Part shown: positions 7,968 to 17,271 of the stretch, one piece after another
Layout of the letters: each line of letters opens with the position of its first letter
Position numbering within the stretch: position 1 is the stretch's first letter
Assembly (NCBI RefSeq): GCF_001895145.1
Contig: NZ_BDIR01000006.1
Coordinates: 62,001-126,000, forward strand
Source: Arcobacter sp. LA11
Lineage (GTDB): Bacteria > Campylobacterota > Campylobacteria > Campylobacterales > Arcobacteraceae
Direction of reading: 5' to 3'
Length of the DNA: 64,000 nucleotides
The notes under the pieces: generated by a model
Database searches by the model: none
What the model saw: the letters and a program-made list of their open reading frames with translations, nothing else
Told to the model about the DNA's origin: nothing
Translations under genes and position numbers: made by a program

Positions 7968-10900
7968 TTATGCTTTACTAACATCTACTGGTTCTTTTAT
8001 TTTTCCACCATTCATTCTTTGCTCTAATTTAATAAAGAACATTAACAATGCAGGAGTAACAAAAATTGTAAATATTGTTGAAAATGCAAGCCCACCTGTA
8101 ATTACAGAACCTAAACCTCTATAAAATTCAGAACCTGGACCTGGAATTAAAACAAGAGGCAACATACCAAATATTGAAGTCATAGAAGACATATATATTG
8201 GTCTGATTCTTGTTCTAGTTGCTTCTACTACAGCTTTTTTATGTTCCATACCTTCATTTCTTATATAGTTCAAACTTTGGTGTACTATTAGAATCGCATT
8301 ATTTACAACAATACCCACCAAAATAATAAATCCTAGCATAGTCAAAATATCTAAGGTTTGCCCTTCTGCGCCAGGGACAAAATTTTTCGTTAACCATAAA
8401 CCAATAAAACCACCTGCTGTAGCAAGAGGAACAGTAAACATAATAACTAAAGGATAAAGGAAGTTACCAAATAATGATGACATAAGTAAATATATAACTA
8501 ATAATGCTAATAAAAAACTTCCTGTCAATAAATCAATCGTTTCATCTAACTTATCAGCTGTACCAGATATTCCAATTTCAATATTATTAGCTATAACTCC
8601 TTTTGATTTCATATCATCTAACATTCCACTAACTGTTTTCATTACTTCTTCAATTGTTTTATCATCAGGAGGTGTTACTTGAAGAGTAATAGTTCTTTTA
8701 CCATCTAAATGTCTGATTTCACTAATACCTGCTGAATTACTATATGAGGCAAGAGATGAAATAGGGACTAAAGATTTATTAGGTAATGCAATCTGTGAAG
8801 ACATAATATCTTCAGGAGTTTTTATTAAATTATCATCTGCTTTTAAAACTAAATCAATTTTCTTTTTTCCATCTTGTTCAAAATTGCCAATTTTTCTACC
8901 ACTCATTAAAATATCAATAGATAGACCTAAATCTTGTGAACTCATACCAAGTGCTTTTAGTGCATCCTGATTTGGTGTAATTTTAACTTCTGGATAAAGT
9001 AACTCAAAAGATGGGACCGGTCGCGGTTGAATTCCTGTAGTTTGCATAATTGCACCAAAGAGTTGCATACTTGTATTTGCAATGTCTTCCATTTTTTCAG
9101 AACTTATATCAACATTTACCGTATTTCCTTCTCCAATACCATCTTCAAATACACCTGATTGTAAAGGAATACCAATAACAGACGGTAAAGAGTTTACAAT
9201 AGGTCTAAACATTGGGATAGTCTCTTTTGCTCTATCTTCATGCATAGAAGTTCCACCAAAAAGATTAAAATCTCCAAAAGAAACAAAAAATACTCTATTT
9301 AATCCTGGAATATCTCCAACATCTTTATTTACATATGGTTCAACTTCTTTCATCAAGTATGCACCCATATCATATCTTTCTTGATATGAAAGACCTGGAG
9401 GAGTAATAAGAATATTAAAAATTAAGTTCTTATTTCCTTGTGGTAAATAATCTCTTTTTGGCTCTAATTGAACGATAATACCTACTGAAATTGATGCAAG
9501 CAGTGTTATTGTCACTATTTTTGTTAATACATTTTTTAAAGATAGATTTACAATAGACATAATTAGATTTACAATCTTCTCACCAAATTTTGCTAATGAT
9601 CCAGCATCCTTTGGCTCTTTCTTTGAAATACCAGCAAATGTTTTCCAAAGCATTGGAATAACTGAAATAGAAACAAATAAAGAAAAAGTAACTGCTGCTG
9701 TTACTGCAATAGCTATATCTTTAAACAGTTGTCCTGCTTCATCTTGTAAAAATACAATTGGTAAGAATACTGCAATAGTTGTAAGTGCCGAAGCAATTAA
9801 TGCTCCCCAAACTTCACTCGCTCCAACATACGCAGCTTCACTAACACTCATACCTTCTTTTCTATGTCTATCAATATTTTCTAATACAACAATGGCGGAG
9901 TCAACTAACATACCAACGGCAAAAGAAATACCAGCTAAAGAGATAGTATTTAAACTTCTTCCCATAGTCTCTAAAATTATAAATGTACCAATAATAGAAA
10001 TAGGAATAGCTACAGATACAACAGCTGTAGGAGAAACACTTCTTAGAAATAAAATTAAAATAACAACTGCTAAAAGACCACCTATCATGATATTTTGTTG
10101 AACTAAATCAACTGAACCAACAATATATGGTCTTTGATCATATATCCATTGCATTTTAAGTTTTTTATCTTTTAAAATAGTATCATTTAACTCATTTACA
10201 ACTTTTTCTACATCATTTGTTAATTTAACAAGGTTAGCAGTAGAGTTTGGTTGAACTCCTAAGAACATTCCATCTTTTCCTAAGAACATAGCAACTGAAT
10301 TTGCTGTTTCATAACCAAAGTCTACTTTTGCAATATCACCGACAGTTACTCTTTGTTCTCTATTAGAAATTAAAATAGTATTTTCAATATCTTTAGTTGA
10401 AGCAAATTTATGAACAGTTCTAATTCTATATGCACGTCTTTCTATATTTTGAATACCTGCAGCAACATCTACATTTTCACTTTGTAAGATATTAATCACT
10501 TGTGAAATAGTAAGCCCATAAGAAGCTAATTTATTTGTATCAAATACAATTTGCATCTCTTGGTCTCGACCACCTGCTGTCATTGCTCCAGCTACACCAT
10601 CAACTCTTTTAATTGTAGGTACAATTTCATCATCAAAGAAAGTCTTATACTCATCAATATGTCTAGTATTTGAATCTTCCGTTTGAAGCATCATCCAAAT
10701 AACAGGACTTGCCGTTGCTGTTTCAATAATAGGCTCATCTACATCATCAGGATAAGAACTAACTTCATTTAGTTTATTTGATACATCTTGTAAAGCTGCC
10801 CTAATATCAGTACCTAGTTTGAAAGTTAAAGTAACTTCACCGTAATTATCCTTTGAAGATGATTCATATTCTATTAAATTATTTAAACTTTTTAATGCAT

Positions 10901-11105
10901 CTTCTTGCTCTTCTATAATCTCTCGCTCAATCTCATAGGGAGTTGCTCCTGCCCAAGTAGTTGTAATCTTGATTTCAGGCTTTGTTACAGAAGGAGTTAA
11001 TTGATATGGTAGTTTTGTAAGAGATAAAAACCCAAACAATACAACGATTAAAACTGATACTATTATTGTAACTGGGTTTTTAATCGAAAATTTAATTAAA
11101 TCCAT
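7968..11105 (-). CDS. RND efflux pump, HAE1-like inner membrane subunit
   Basis: 1045 residues, the full RND length. It begins with the short cytoplasmic end MDLIKFSIKNPVTIIV typical of family members and has two six-helix membrane halves separated by large periplasmic loops. The helix-4 proton-relay aspartates lie in GISFAVGMLVDSAIVVLENI, with the helix-10 GIVVNNAILIV partner; only one acidic residue is evident in helix 4, so it belongs to the AcrB-like multidrug or CzcA-adjacent group rather than clear heavy-metal RNDs. Drives proton-coupled export with the adaptor (11228) and TolC (6713). A 122-base gap with three hairpins separates it from the adaptor gene. Confidence 0.92.
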   Translation of the reverse strand: MDLIKFSIKNPVTIIVSVLIVVLFGFLSLTKLPYQLTPSVTKPEIKITTTWAGATPYEIEREIIEEQEDALKSLNNLIEYESSSKDNYGEVTLTFKLGTDIRAALQDVSNKLNEVSSYPDDVDEPIIETATASPVIWMMLQTEDSNTRHIDEYKTFFDDEIVPTIKRVDGVAGAMTAGGRDQEMQIVFDTNKLASYGLTISQVINILQSENVDVAAGIQNIERRAYRIRTVHKFASTKDIENTILISNREQRVTVGDIAKVDFGYETANSVAMFLGKDGMFLGVQPNSTANLVKLTNDVEKVVNELNDTILKDKKLKMQWIYDQRPYIVGSVDLVQQNIMIGGLLAVVILILFLRSVSPTAVVSVAIPISIIGTFIILETMGRSLNTISLAGISFAVGMLVDSAIVVLENIDRHRKEGMSVSEAAYVGASEVWGALIASALTTIAVFLPIVFLQDEAGQLFKDIAIAVTAAVTFSLFVSISVIPMLWKTFAGISKKEPKDAGSLAKFGEKIVNLIMSIVNLSLKNVLTKIVTITLLASISVGIIVQLEPKRDYLPQGNKNLIFNILITPPGLSYQERYDMGAYLMKEVEPYVNKDVGDIPGLNRVFFVSFGDFNLFGGTSMHEDRAKETIPMFRPIVNSLPSVIGIPLQSGVFEDGIGEGNTVNVDISSEKMEDIANTSMQLFGAIMQTTGIQPRPVPSFELLYPEVKITPNQDALKALGMSSQDLGLSIDILMSGRKIGNFEQDGKKKIDLVLKADDNLIKTPEDIMSSQIALPNKSLVPISSLASYSNSAGISEIRHLDGKRTITLQVTPPDDKTIEEVMKTVSGMLDDMKSKGVIANNIEIGISGTADKLDETIDLLTGSFLLALLVIYLLMSSLFGNFLYPLVIMFTVPLATAGGFIGLWLTKNFVPGAEGQTLDILTMLGFIILVGIVVNNAILIVHQSLNYIRNEGMEHKKAVVEATRTRIRPIYMSSMTSIFGMLPLVLIPGPGSEFYRGLGSVITGGLAFSTIFTIFVTPALLMFFIKLEQRMNGGKIKEPVDVSKA

Positions 11106-11125
11106 TTTTTATATTCCTTTAAATT

Positions 11126-11228
11126 GTTCCCTAATTTGAAGGGAACCTTTTTATTTTTAATTTCTTTTGACAATGGAAATAAATTCCATTTAAAGAAACA
11201 AATCCTAAAGAAGATAGCGAGCTATCTT
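11126..11228 (-). other. Three consecutive stem-loops between adaptor and pump genes
   Basis: Three perfect inverted repeats: GTTCCCT-N7-AGGGAAC (11126-11146), AATGGAA-N5-TTCCATT (11172-11190) and AAGATAGC-GA-GCTATCTT (11211-11228). They occupy most of the otherwise non-coding adaptor-pump gap. The one nearest the adaptor stop has a poor loop but could act as an attenuator or 3' end stabiliser. None has a convincing T run. Confidence 0.45.
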
Positions 11229-12265
11229 TACTTATTTATAATTTTTACTGGTGAATTAGGGAAAACTCTTTCATTTCCTTTTAAAACAATATCCATACCA
11301 GGTACTAATCCTTGACCAGATACAGCAGTTTTAGTTCCATCAAACCCAACAATTTGAACAGGAATCATTTGCGCTAACATCTTATCATCTATTGAAAATA
11401 CTACATTTTGTCCAAATCTTTTTATAACTGAATCTCTAGGTAAAAGTAATGCTTCTTTTTTACCATTTTTTGATAAACTCACCTTTGCTTGTTGTCCATC
11501 AAATACAAAAACATCTTTTATATCTGCAACAAGTTTTACAGGAAATGTTCTAGTTAACTTATCTCCATTTGGAATAATCGCACTTAAAGTAGAAGAAATA
11601 CTTTTATCCCCAACATTAACATCATATATATCTCCAATTTTTAAACCATTTACTACATTTAGAGGTATATTAAAAATAAATTCTGCTTTAGTTGTATCAA
11701 CGATTTTTGCAACAGGAGTTCCTGCACTTACCCATTCACCTAAGTTGATATTTTTTTCAACTATTACACCAGTAAAAGGTGCCTTGATACTTTTTTTGTA
11801 ACTTTGGATTTGTAGTTCTTTTAAATTTGCTTCTAAAGCTTTTACATTTCCAGAAGAAGAGTTTAATTTTAGCAATGCATCATCGTACTCTTTTTGTGTA
11901 ATTGATTTTGATTCTAAAAGTTTTTTATATCTTAAATAGTCTTTTGAAGAATTCTTTTGTTCATCTCTTGCTACTTTTAGATTTGCACGTACTGCTTTAA
12001 TTTGTGCATTTAAAACATCTGCATCAATTTGTACTATTGTTTTACCTTTTTTAACTTTATCACCAATTTCGAAATTGATTGACTTTACTACTCCAGAATT
12101 TTGTGCTGCAAGCATAGATTTTTTATCAAAATTAAGTGTTCCAATAAACTCTTGTAAAGGGTTTACTTCACCTTTTACTAGTTTTGTAGTTTCAACTAAA
12201 GATGGTCCACCCATCGCAAAAGCTGAAATAGCAAATAAAGAAACTGCTATTAATTTTCTTAACAT
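11228..12265 (-). CDS. RND periplasmic adaptor (membrane fusion protein)
   Basis: 345 residues with a signal peptide (MLRKLIAVSLFAISAFAMG), a biotinyl-lipoyl-like half motif (GVVKSINFEIGDKVKKGKTIVQID at about residues 60-83, interrupted by a helical hairpin 85-150, then the second half IKAPFTGVIVEKNINLGEW). It bridges the RND pump and TolC. Start ATG 12265 lies two bases after the DUF2798 stop, with an AAGGAA ribosome site inside the preceding gene's 3' end. No lipobox is visible, so it is probably held by protein contacts rather than lipid. Confidence 0.9.
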   Translation of the reverse strand: MLRKLIAVSLFAISAFAMGGPSLVETTKLVKGEVNPLQEFIGTLNFDKKSMLAAQNSGVVKSINFEIGDKVKKGKTIVQIDADVLNAQIKAVRANLKVARDEQKNSSKDYLRYKKLLESKSITQKEYDDALLKLNSSSGNVKALEANLKELQIQSYKKSIKAPFTGVIVEKNINLGEWVSAGTPVAKIVDTTKAEFIFNIPLNVVNGLKIGDIYDVNVGDKSISSTLSAIIPNGDKLTRTFPVKLVADIKDVFVFDGQQAKVSLSKNGKKEALLLPRDSVIKRFGQNVVFSIDDKMLAQMIPVQIVGFDGTKTAVSGQGLVPGMDIVLKGNERVFPNSPVKIINK

Positions 12266-12267
12266 TT

Positions 12268-12495
12268 TTATTCCTTGATTATTAATTTATCTGTTATATT
12301 ATGCACTATTGGTGCAACTATAAATACTATTGGGAAGGCAAAAATAAAAGCTTTTATAAACGCTTCCATCCATTTTAAAATAAATCCATCTACTAACCCA
12401 AGGTTAATAAACGTAATTACCATACTCATTATAAAACTCATAAATAAAGACATAAAAAAAGCAAATGTCAATCTTCTGAATTTTGGGTTTATCAT
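12268..12495 (-). CDS. DUF2798 small membrane protein
   Basis: 75 residues, two transmembrane helices (about 10-32 and 42-64) with FFMSLFMSFIMSMVIT and FAFPIVFIVAPIVH, characteristic of DUF2798. Its ATG overlaps the TetR stop by four bases (ATGA), so it is translationally coupled to the regulator. Function unknown; its position between regulator and adaptor suggests an accessory role in efflux. Confidence 0.8.
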   Translation of the reverse strand: MINPKFRRLTFAFFMSLFMSFIMSMVITFINLGLVDGFILKWMEAFIKAFIFAFPIVFIVAPIVHNITDKLIIKE

Positions 12496-13094
12496 TTTTT
12501 CACTTCAATCAAATCAAATAAGTTTCCTAAGAAATCCTCACATGACTTTTTAGCATCAAAGTTTATTTGGGTCATCTTCATTAAAACAACGCCTTTTTCA
12601 AAAATCATAATTCCATCAATAAAATTTCTAGATAGTTCTTGAAGTTCACCATTTGAAATCCCTTCTTCTATCATCATTTTTAATTGCTCTTTAAAAAAAT
12701 CATTACATTTATCATTGAAGTTACACATATTTTCATTTTCATCTGATAAAACTATTGATAAATATTCTCTATAACCATTAAAATGTTTTATATTTTCTTC
12801 ACTATCATTCATAACAAAATCAAAAAAGTGATAAATTTTTTCTCTGATTGTTTTTACATCTTTAATAGTTTCTAAAAATTGATTATGATGATGTTCTATA
12901 TGCATATTTATTATTTCAAAAATAATATCTTCTTTATTTTCAAAATATTCGTATACAGTACCCTTACCTATGCCTGCCGTTCTAGCAACTTGTGCAACTG
13001 TAAGTTTTTTCATTCCTCCATCATGGATTAAATCAAAACATGCAAGTGCAACCTCTCTTCTTTTTTCTTCTTTGTTAACTTTTCTAGGACTCAT
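12492..13094 (-). CDS. TetR-family regulator of the efflux operon
   Basis: 200 residues. The N-terminal helix-turn-helix is LTVAQVARTAGIGKGTVYEYFENKEDII (about residues 36-63); the rest is the ligand-sensing helical domain. It heads the efflux operon and faces two palindromic operators upstream (13135-13153, 13203-13221), so autoregulated repression is the expected mode. Its inducer is unknown. Confidence 0.9.
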   Translation of the reverse strand: MSPRKVNKEEKRREVALACFDLIHDGGMKKLTVAQVARTAGIGKGTVYEYFENKEDIIFEIINMHIEHHHNQFLETIKDVKTIREKIYHFFDFVMNDSEENIKHFNGYREYLSIVLSDENENMCNFNDKCNDFFKEQLKMMIEEGISNGELQELSRNFIDGIMIFEKGVVLMKMTQINFDAKKSCEDFLGNLFDLIEVKK

Positions 13095-13134
13095 TTCACT
13101 CCTTTCAATTTACAAAAAATCTAATTAAATATTT

Positions 13135-13153
13135 TTTGACTGACCGTCGGTCA
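13135..13153. promoter_or_regulatory. TetR operator copy 1
   Basis: TTTGACTGACCGTCGGTCA with the symmetrical core TGACCG-T-CGGTCA at 13141-13153. It lies 41 bases upstream of the tetR start, in the promoter area of the efflux operon. A second copy in opposite orientation follows. Confidence 0.75.
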
Positions 13154-13202
13154 TTTATATAATTGAAGTATAGTTTATATATTCTTAAGAAATTCTTAAA
13201 TT

Positions 13203-13221
13203 TGACCGACGGTCAGTCAAA
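13203..13221. promoter_or_regulatory. TetR operator copy 2 (inverted)
   Basis: Exact reverse complement of the 19-base operator copy 1 (core TGACCG-A-CGGTCA at 13203-13215). The two centres are 62 bases apart, about six helical turns, which fits cooperative binding or looping. Confidence 0.75.
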
Positions 13222-13441
13222 TTTTTAAATTACTCAAATATTACATTAAAATTATGTGAGAAAAGTGTATAACGGCTTGAAAAATATAAGTATGCAAAAT
13301 AATTACTAACTTTTAGCGTAATTTAGTTACTTTTTAAAAGCAAACAAATTATACTTGTGTTGAGTTAATAGTCTAGTTTATCTGTTGTATCTTTTTAATA
13401 TATAAGTCAAGTCATAATATATTATTTGGATATTTTTATGT
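13222..13441. other. Non-coding AT-rich stretch
   Basis: No gene, hairpin or recognisable site seen in these 220 bases downstream of the operators, apart from AT-rich promoter-like sequence. Confidence 0.5.
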
Positions 13442-13597
13442 AAAATCATACATCGAATTGATACAAAAAGAGGTTTAGCGTTAAAAGATGAATTAACAAA
13501 AATACTTAAAGATATTGATTTAAATAAATAAGATTTTGCAAAAAAAGCAAAAGATATGTATAAAATCGTAGAGGCAGTAAAGCCTCATATTAAATAA
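13442..13597 (+). pseudogene. Possible decayed small gene
   Basis: One frame reads 51 codons, KIIHRIDTKRGLALKDELTK onward, broken by a single TAA at 13529-13531 where a GAA or similar codon would keep a helical Lys/Glu/Asp-rich protein going (DLNK, stop, DFAKKAKDMYKIVEAVKPHIK). No start codon is in place. The composition looks protein-like on both sides of the stop, suggesting a relic, but it could also be chance. Confidence 0.3.
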
Positions 13598-13638
13598 AGT
13601 AAGTCCTTATGATTTACGTTTAACCAAAGGGATATATT

Positions 13639-14373
13639 TTGGCTGCAGACATTAAATTAGAAAACATTATCTTACCAAAAGATGAAAATGCAAGACTATG
13701 GAGATATATGGATTTTACAAAGTTTATTTCAATGATTTCTTCAAAAAATCTTTTTCTTGCAAGAGCAGATACCTTTGAAGATATTTTTGAAGGCTCTTTC
13801 CCAGAAAAAAACTTAGAAATAAGAGAAAGAACTGACAAAAAGCTTTTTGAGTATGGATTACCAGCAGATTCATTTACTGACACATATAAAGAACTAAGGA
13901 AATGGACATATATAAATTGTTGGCATTCAAATCAGCATGAGTCAGCTGCAATGTGGGAACTATACACTAAAACAAATGAGTCAATTGCAATTGAAACTAG
14001 TTTTAAAAAGCTAAAAGAAGCTCTTCCAAATAATGTAACAATTACCTATGTAAAATATATAGATTACAATAAAGATGTAATTTCTGAAAACTTTATGTAT
14101 ACACCTTACATTTATAAAAGAAAGTCATTTGAACATGAAAAAGAAGTAAGAGTAATAACACAAGATATAAATGAAATGCTTAATCTTAAAGAAAATGAGA
14201 AAAAAGGTATCAATATAAGCATTCAAAATATTAATGATTTAATAGATTTTATACATATATGCCCAAAAGCTCCAGAATGGTTCATAGAAATAGTAAAAGA
14301 AATTAGCTCAACATATGGAATAGATGTTAAAAAAGTAAAAAAATCAAACTTATATTCTGACCCAATATATTAA
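13639..14373 (+). CDS. DUF2971 family protein
   Basis: 244 residues. LWRYMDFTKFISMISSKNLFLARADTFEDIFEGS at the N-terminus and NCWHSNQHESAAMWELY around residue 95 are the DUF2971 core; KRKSFEHEKEVRVI follows. The start is TTG at 13639 with an AAAGGGA site seven bases upstream; no ATG fits. DUF2971 genes are scattered, accessory and of unknown function, sometimes near defence loci. The gene stands alone, flanked by long gaps, consistent with acquisition. Confidence 0.75.
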   Translation: MAADIKLENIILPKDENARLWRYMDFTKFISMISSKNLFLARADTFEDIFEGSFPEKNLEIRERTDKKLFEYGLPADSFTDTYKELRKWTYINCWHSNQHESAAMWELYTKTNESIAIETSFKKLKEALPNNVTITYVKYIDYNKDVISENFMYTPYIYKRKSFEHEKEVRVITQDINEMLNLKENEKKGINISIQNINDLIDFIHICPKAPEWFIEIVKEISSTYGIDVKKVKKSNLYSDPIY

Positions 14374-14782
14374 AAGTATGTTAATTGATATAGATAAAAT
14401 AGAGTTTGAGGATTAGTTCTTATTAATCTATCTAAGTTAATTAAATCAAAGTTGATATCATTTAGTACTCATAATTTAGTTTTTTCTTTTGAGTACAGTA
14501 ACAGAGTGAGCACATCCTAATACTTCAATATATATTTTATGGTCTTCAGTAATAAGATCTATAATTTGTTCCTAATTTCTAAACTTATATTCCATTCACT
14601 AACATTTTAGGGTAGTGTATAGAAACTAAATATTATTTTTGAGGTTTTTTTATACAAAGCTTATGTTTAGTTTTTCATTTATCATTTTTAAATAATAATG
14701 ATAATCTAAATTCTTATTGTCAGCTAATATTAAATTAATTTATGTAAATTATAATTTACATAAATAGATAAAAGGATTTATC
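14374..14782. other. Long intergenic region before yceI
   Basis: No intact gene. On the minus strand a start-less open stretch (about 14476-14568) reads QIIDLITEDHKIYIEVLGCA and a short tail to a stop, possibly a gene remnant. A TATAAT at 14750-14755 gives a plausible promoter for the yceI-like gene, with AAAGGA at 14771-14776. A single half Fur-like ATAATGATAATC occurs near 14695. Confidence 0.4.
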
Positions 14783-15331
14783 ATGAAAAAAACTTTATTT
14801 GCAATAGTTCTATCTCTTGGATTAATCTCAAGTATAAATGCATATGAACTAAACGGAGAGTTAGGGGTAAAATGGACTGGATATAAAACAGAAAAAAAAG
14901 CTCCTGTTTCTGGTACATTTAATGATATTAAATTAGATATCAAATCATCTGATGACTTAAGTACCTTTTTAAAAAGTTCTATGGTAACTATAAAATCTAG
15001 TTCTCTTGAATCAAAGAATCCAGGTAGAAATCTAAATATTACCTCAACACTTTTTTCTCTTGCAACAGCAAAGATTATAGAAGGAAGTATTTCTGAAGTA
15101 AATGAAATGAAAAAAAGTTTAACTTTAAATGTAACGATGAATAAAGTTATAAAATCAGTTCCAATGGCATATGAAATGACAGATGGAAAAATCATAGCAA
15201 AAGGTGTCATTGATATTTTAGATTTTGATATGAAAAGTTCATTTATGGCATTTGCTAAAAAATGTGGAGCACTTCATCAAAACAAGTCTTTTTCAGACGT
15301 TGCAATAGAATTTATTGTTCCCTATAAATAA
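14783..15331 (+). CDS. YceI-like periplasmic protein
   Basis: 182 residues with a signal peptide (MKKTLFAIVLSLGLISSINA) and a YceI-type lipocalin fold: ELNGELGVKWTGYKTEKKAPVSGTF early, paired strand segments throughout, and a C-terminal FDMKSSFMAF. YceI proteins bind isoprenoid lipids in the periplasm; the biological role varies. Own promoter upstream (TATAAT at 14750); weak hairpin AGCTTT/AAAGCT at 15342-15369 follows. Confidence 0.8.
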   Translation: MKKTLFAIVLSLGLISSINAYELNGELGVKWTGYKTEKKAPVSGTFNDIKLDIKSSDDLSTFLKSSMVTIKSSSLESKNPGRNLNITSTLFSLATAKIIEGSISEVNEMKKSLTLNVTMNKVIKSVPMAYEMTDGKIIAKGVIDILDFDMKSSFMAFAKKCGALHQNKSFSDVAIEFIVPYK

Positions 15332-15414
15332 AAATAATGATAGCTTTGATTTTAAAAATAATTAAAGCTTCATTGTATTAATCTTCATTATAATAGAATA
15401 ACAGCTAAGAAACT

Positions 15415-15681
15415 ATGGAGAAAAAAATGAAGATATTAGAAATTAGACCAGTTAATAAAGATGATATTGCAGTTAAAAGAAATGCAGAAGTAGTACCAAA
15501 AAATTATTTCAATGCTATCTTTGAATACAAAGAAAAGACTTATACTGCAACTATTAGAATTTCAACTAATCATATTGCTGAATGCTTAAATGAAAATAAT
15601 CAACCAGTTAGAATAAAAGAAGAGACAGAGAGAAAACTAATTACAGCTATAAATCAATACAATAAAAAACTAGAAAAATAA
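15415..15681 (+). CDS. Hypothetical protein, 88 residues
   Basis: Compact, charged, soluble protein with no signal peptide: MKILEIRPVNKDDIAVKRNA, then NYFNAIFEYKEKTYTATIRI and a helical Lys/Glu C-terminus. It may start at ATG 15421 (MKILEIRP) rather than 15415, since the AAACTATGGAG sequence upstream contains a GGAG site seven bases before that second ATG. Family not recognised. Ends at a strong bidirectional hairpin. Confidence 0.6.
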   Translation: MEKKMKILEIRPVNKDDIAVKRNAEVVPKNYFNAIFEYKEKTYTATIRISTNHIAECLNENNQPVRIKEETERKLITAINQYNKKLEK

Positions 15682-15708
15682 ATTAGGTATACTTTATATA
15701 CCTAATTT
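15680..15708. terminator. Bidirectional terminator hairpin
   Basis: 12-bp perfect stem AAATTAGGTATA / TATACCTAATTT with a five-base loop, lying between the convergent 88-residue gene and selO. Confidence 0.75.
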
Positions 15709-15714
15709 ATTTCA

Positions 15715-17172
15715 TCAAGAAGAACAAGATAATCTTAAATTAGCATGTTCTGCAGGTGTTGGTTTTGAATACCTCTCAAATTCTTTATGCTCATCAAATG
15801 GATTTTGAGCAATATTTAATAAATCATTTACCAATTTAAAATCACCCTCTTTTGCATTATCTATTGATTCTTGAAGCATATAGTTTTTGATAACATATTT
15901 TGGATTTATTTTTTTCATCAATTTTTGCATTATTTTGAAATCTTGATTTTGTTCTTTTATTACTTTCTTATACTCTTTAAGCCATTTAATAATAGGTTCT
16001 CTAAATACACAAATATCAGTAATAGCTGATACCTCCTCTAAGCTTTTAATTTTAGTTAATTCATAGAAGAAACAATTGTAGTCACATTTTGCACTCTCTA
16101 AACTTCCTAATAATTCAATAATTAAATCTAAATTTGAATTTCCACTTAAACTTTCATCTAAGCCTATTCTTTTGTTCATAAGTTCTAAATATACTTTTAT
16201 ATGCTGAGGAATAAAAGTCTCTAAATAACTCATAAGTTTTTCAAAATCACAAATATCTTTTAAAGCATTTGCTAAAACTTCTAGATTCCAGCCAGCTATA
16301 TGAGGTTGATTGTTGTAAGAGTATCTTCCTTCAACATCCGTATGATTACAAATATTATGCTTCTCGAAAATATCCATAAAAGCATATGGACCATAATCTA
16401 TTGTTAGTCCAGCCATTGACATATTATCACTATTCATAACACCATGCATGAAACCATAAACTTGCCATTTGGCTATTAGTTCTGCTGTGTTATCAACAAG
16501 TTCATAAAACATTTTCTCATATCTGTTTTCTTCATTTTCTAGATGTGGATATGATTGTTTTATTACATAGTCTGCTAATTGTGTTAAATTTTTCTTTGAA
16601 TCTTTTGTTTTAGCAAAAAACTCAAATGTTCCTACTCTAATCCAAGAAGGAGACATACGCATAACAACAGCACCAGTTTCAACTTCTTCATAAGATCTAA
16701 ATACTTTATGAGAAGAACCAATTAAAGCTAAAGCTCTAGTAGTTGGAATACCAAGGGAATGCATAGCTTCGCTCATAATAAACTCTCTAATAGAAGACCT
16801 TAATACAGCCCTTCCATCACCTTGTCTTGAATAACGTGTTAAACCAGAACCTTTTGTCTGTAAATGCCAATCATTTACACTTCCAAGATTTATAGCTCTT
16901 CCATCTCCAAGCTGTGGAACAAAATATCCAAATTGATGTCCTGCATAGACCATAGAATATGGTTGGCTTCCGTCTAAAACTTTTTCACCATTTATAAATT
17001 TTACAAAATCTTCTTTTTCACATTCCTCATAATCAAGCCCTATTAAATCACAGGCACTTTTACTATAAGATACAAGATGAGGATTGTTTAAAGGTTGAGC
17101 AGCTAGCTTTTGAAAAAGACTCTCATCAAATTGAAAATAATCTACATTTAATTTTAATTCATCTAACTTCAT
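15715..17172 (-). CDS. selO: SelO (YdiU) protein adenylyltransferase
   Basis: 485 residues, the standard SelO length. SelO is a pseudokinase that transfers AMP to Ser/Thr/Tyr of proteins. The conserved nucleotide-binding N-terminal block is visible as QLGDGRAINLG, HLQTKGSGLTRYSRQGDGRA and LRSSIREFIMSEAMHSLGIP (about residues 90-145), with the DNMSMAGLTIDYGPYAFMD metal/catalytic block around 250. It ends NLRLSCSS: the Cys-Ser-Ser tail that corresponds to the selenocysteine in eukaryotic SelO. Single gene, no operon partner. Confidence 0.93.
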   Translation of the reverse strand: MKLDELKLNVDYFQFDESLFQKLAAQPLNNPHLVSYSKSACDLIGLDYEECEKEDFVKFINGEKVLDGSQPYSMVYAGHQFGYFVPQLGDGRAINLGSVNDWHLQTKGSGLTRYSRQGDGRAVLRSSIREFIMSEAMHSLGIPTTRALALIGSSHKVFRSYEEVETGAVVMRMSPSWIRVGTFEFFAKTKDSKKNLTQLADYVIKQSYPHLENEENRYEKMFYELVDNTAELIAKWQVYGFMHGVMNSDNMSMAGLTIDYGPYAFMDIFEKHNICNHTDVEGRYSYNNQPHIAGWNLEVLANALKDICDFEKLMSYLETFIPQHIKVYLELMNKRIGLDESLSGNSNLDLIIELLGSLESAKCDYNCFFYELTKIKSLEEVSAITDICVFREPIIKWLKEYKKVIKEQNQDFKIMQKLMKKINPKYVIKNYMLQESIDNAKEGDFKLVNDLLNIAQNPFDEHKEFERYSKPTPAEHANLRLSCSS

Positions 17173-17271
17173 AATATTTTCTTTTTATCTATTTTAGAAA
17201 CAATATCAAAATAAGATAAGAAATGTCTTATATTAAAAAAGATAAAAATTTAATTTTGTTCTATTTAACTC

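Noticed and set aside
9082-10101. Plus-strand open frames inside the RND pump
   Set aside because: Antisense frames over a well-supported RND gene, with no family features.
13571-13586. Hairpin GAGGC / GCCTC
   Set aside because: Only five base pairs and no T run; too weak to call a terminator.
14476-14571. Minus-strand open stretch without start codon
   Set aside because: Too short and start-less to call a gene; mentioned only as possible remnant.
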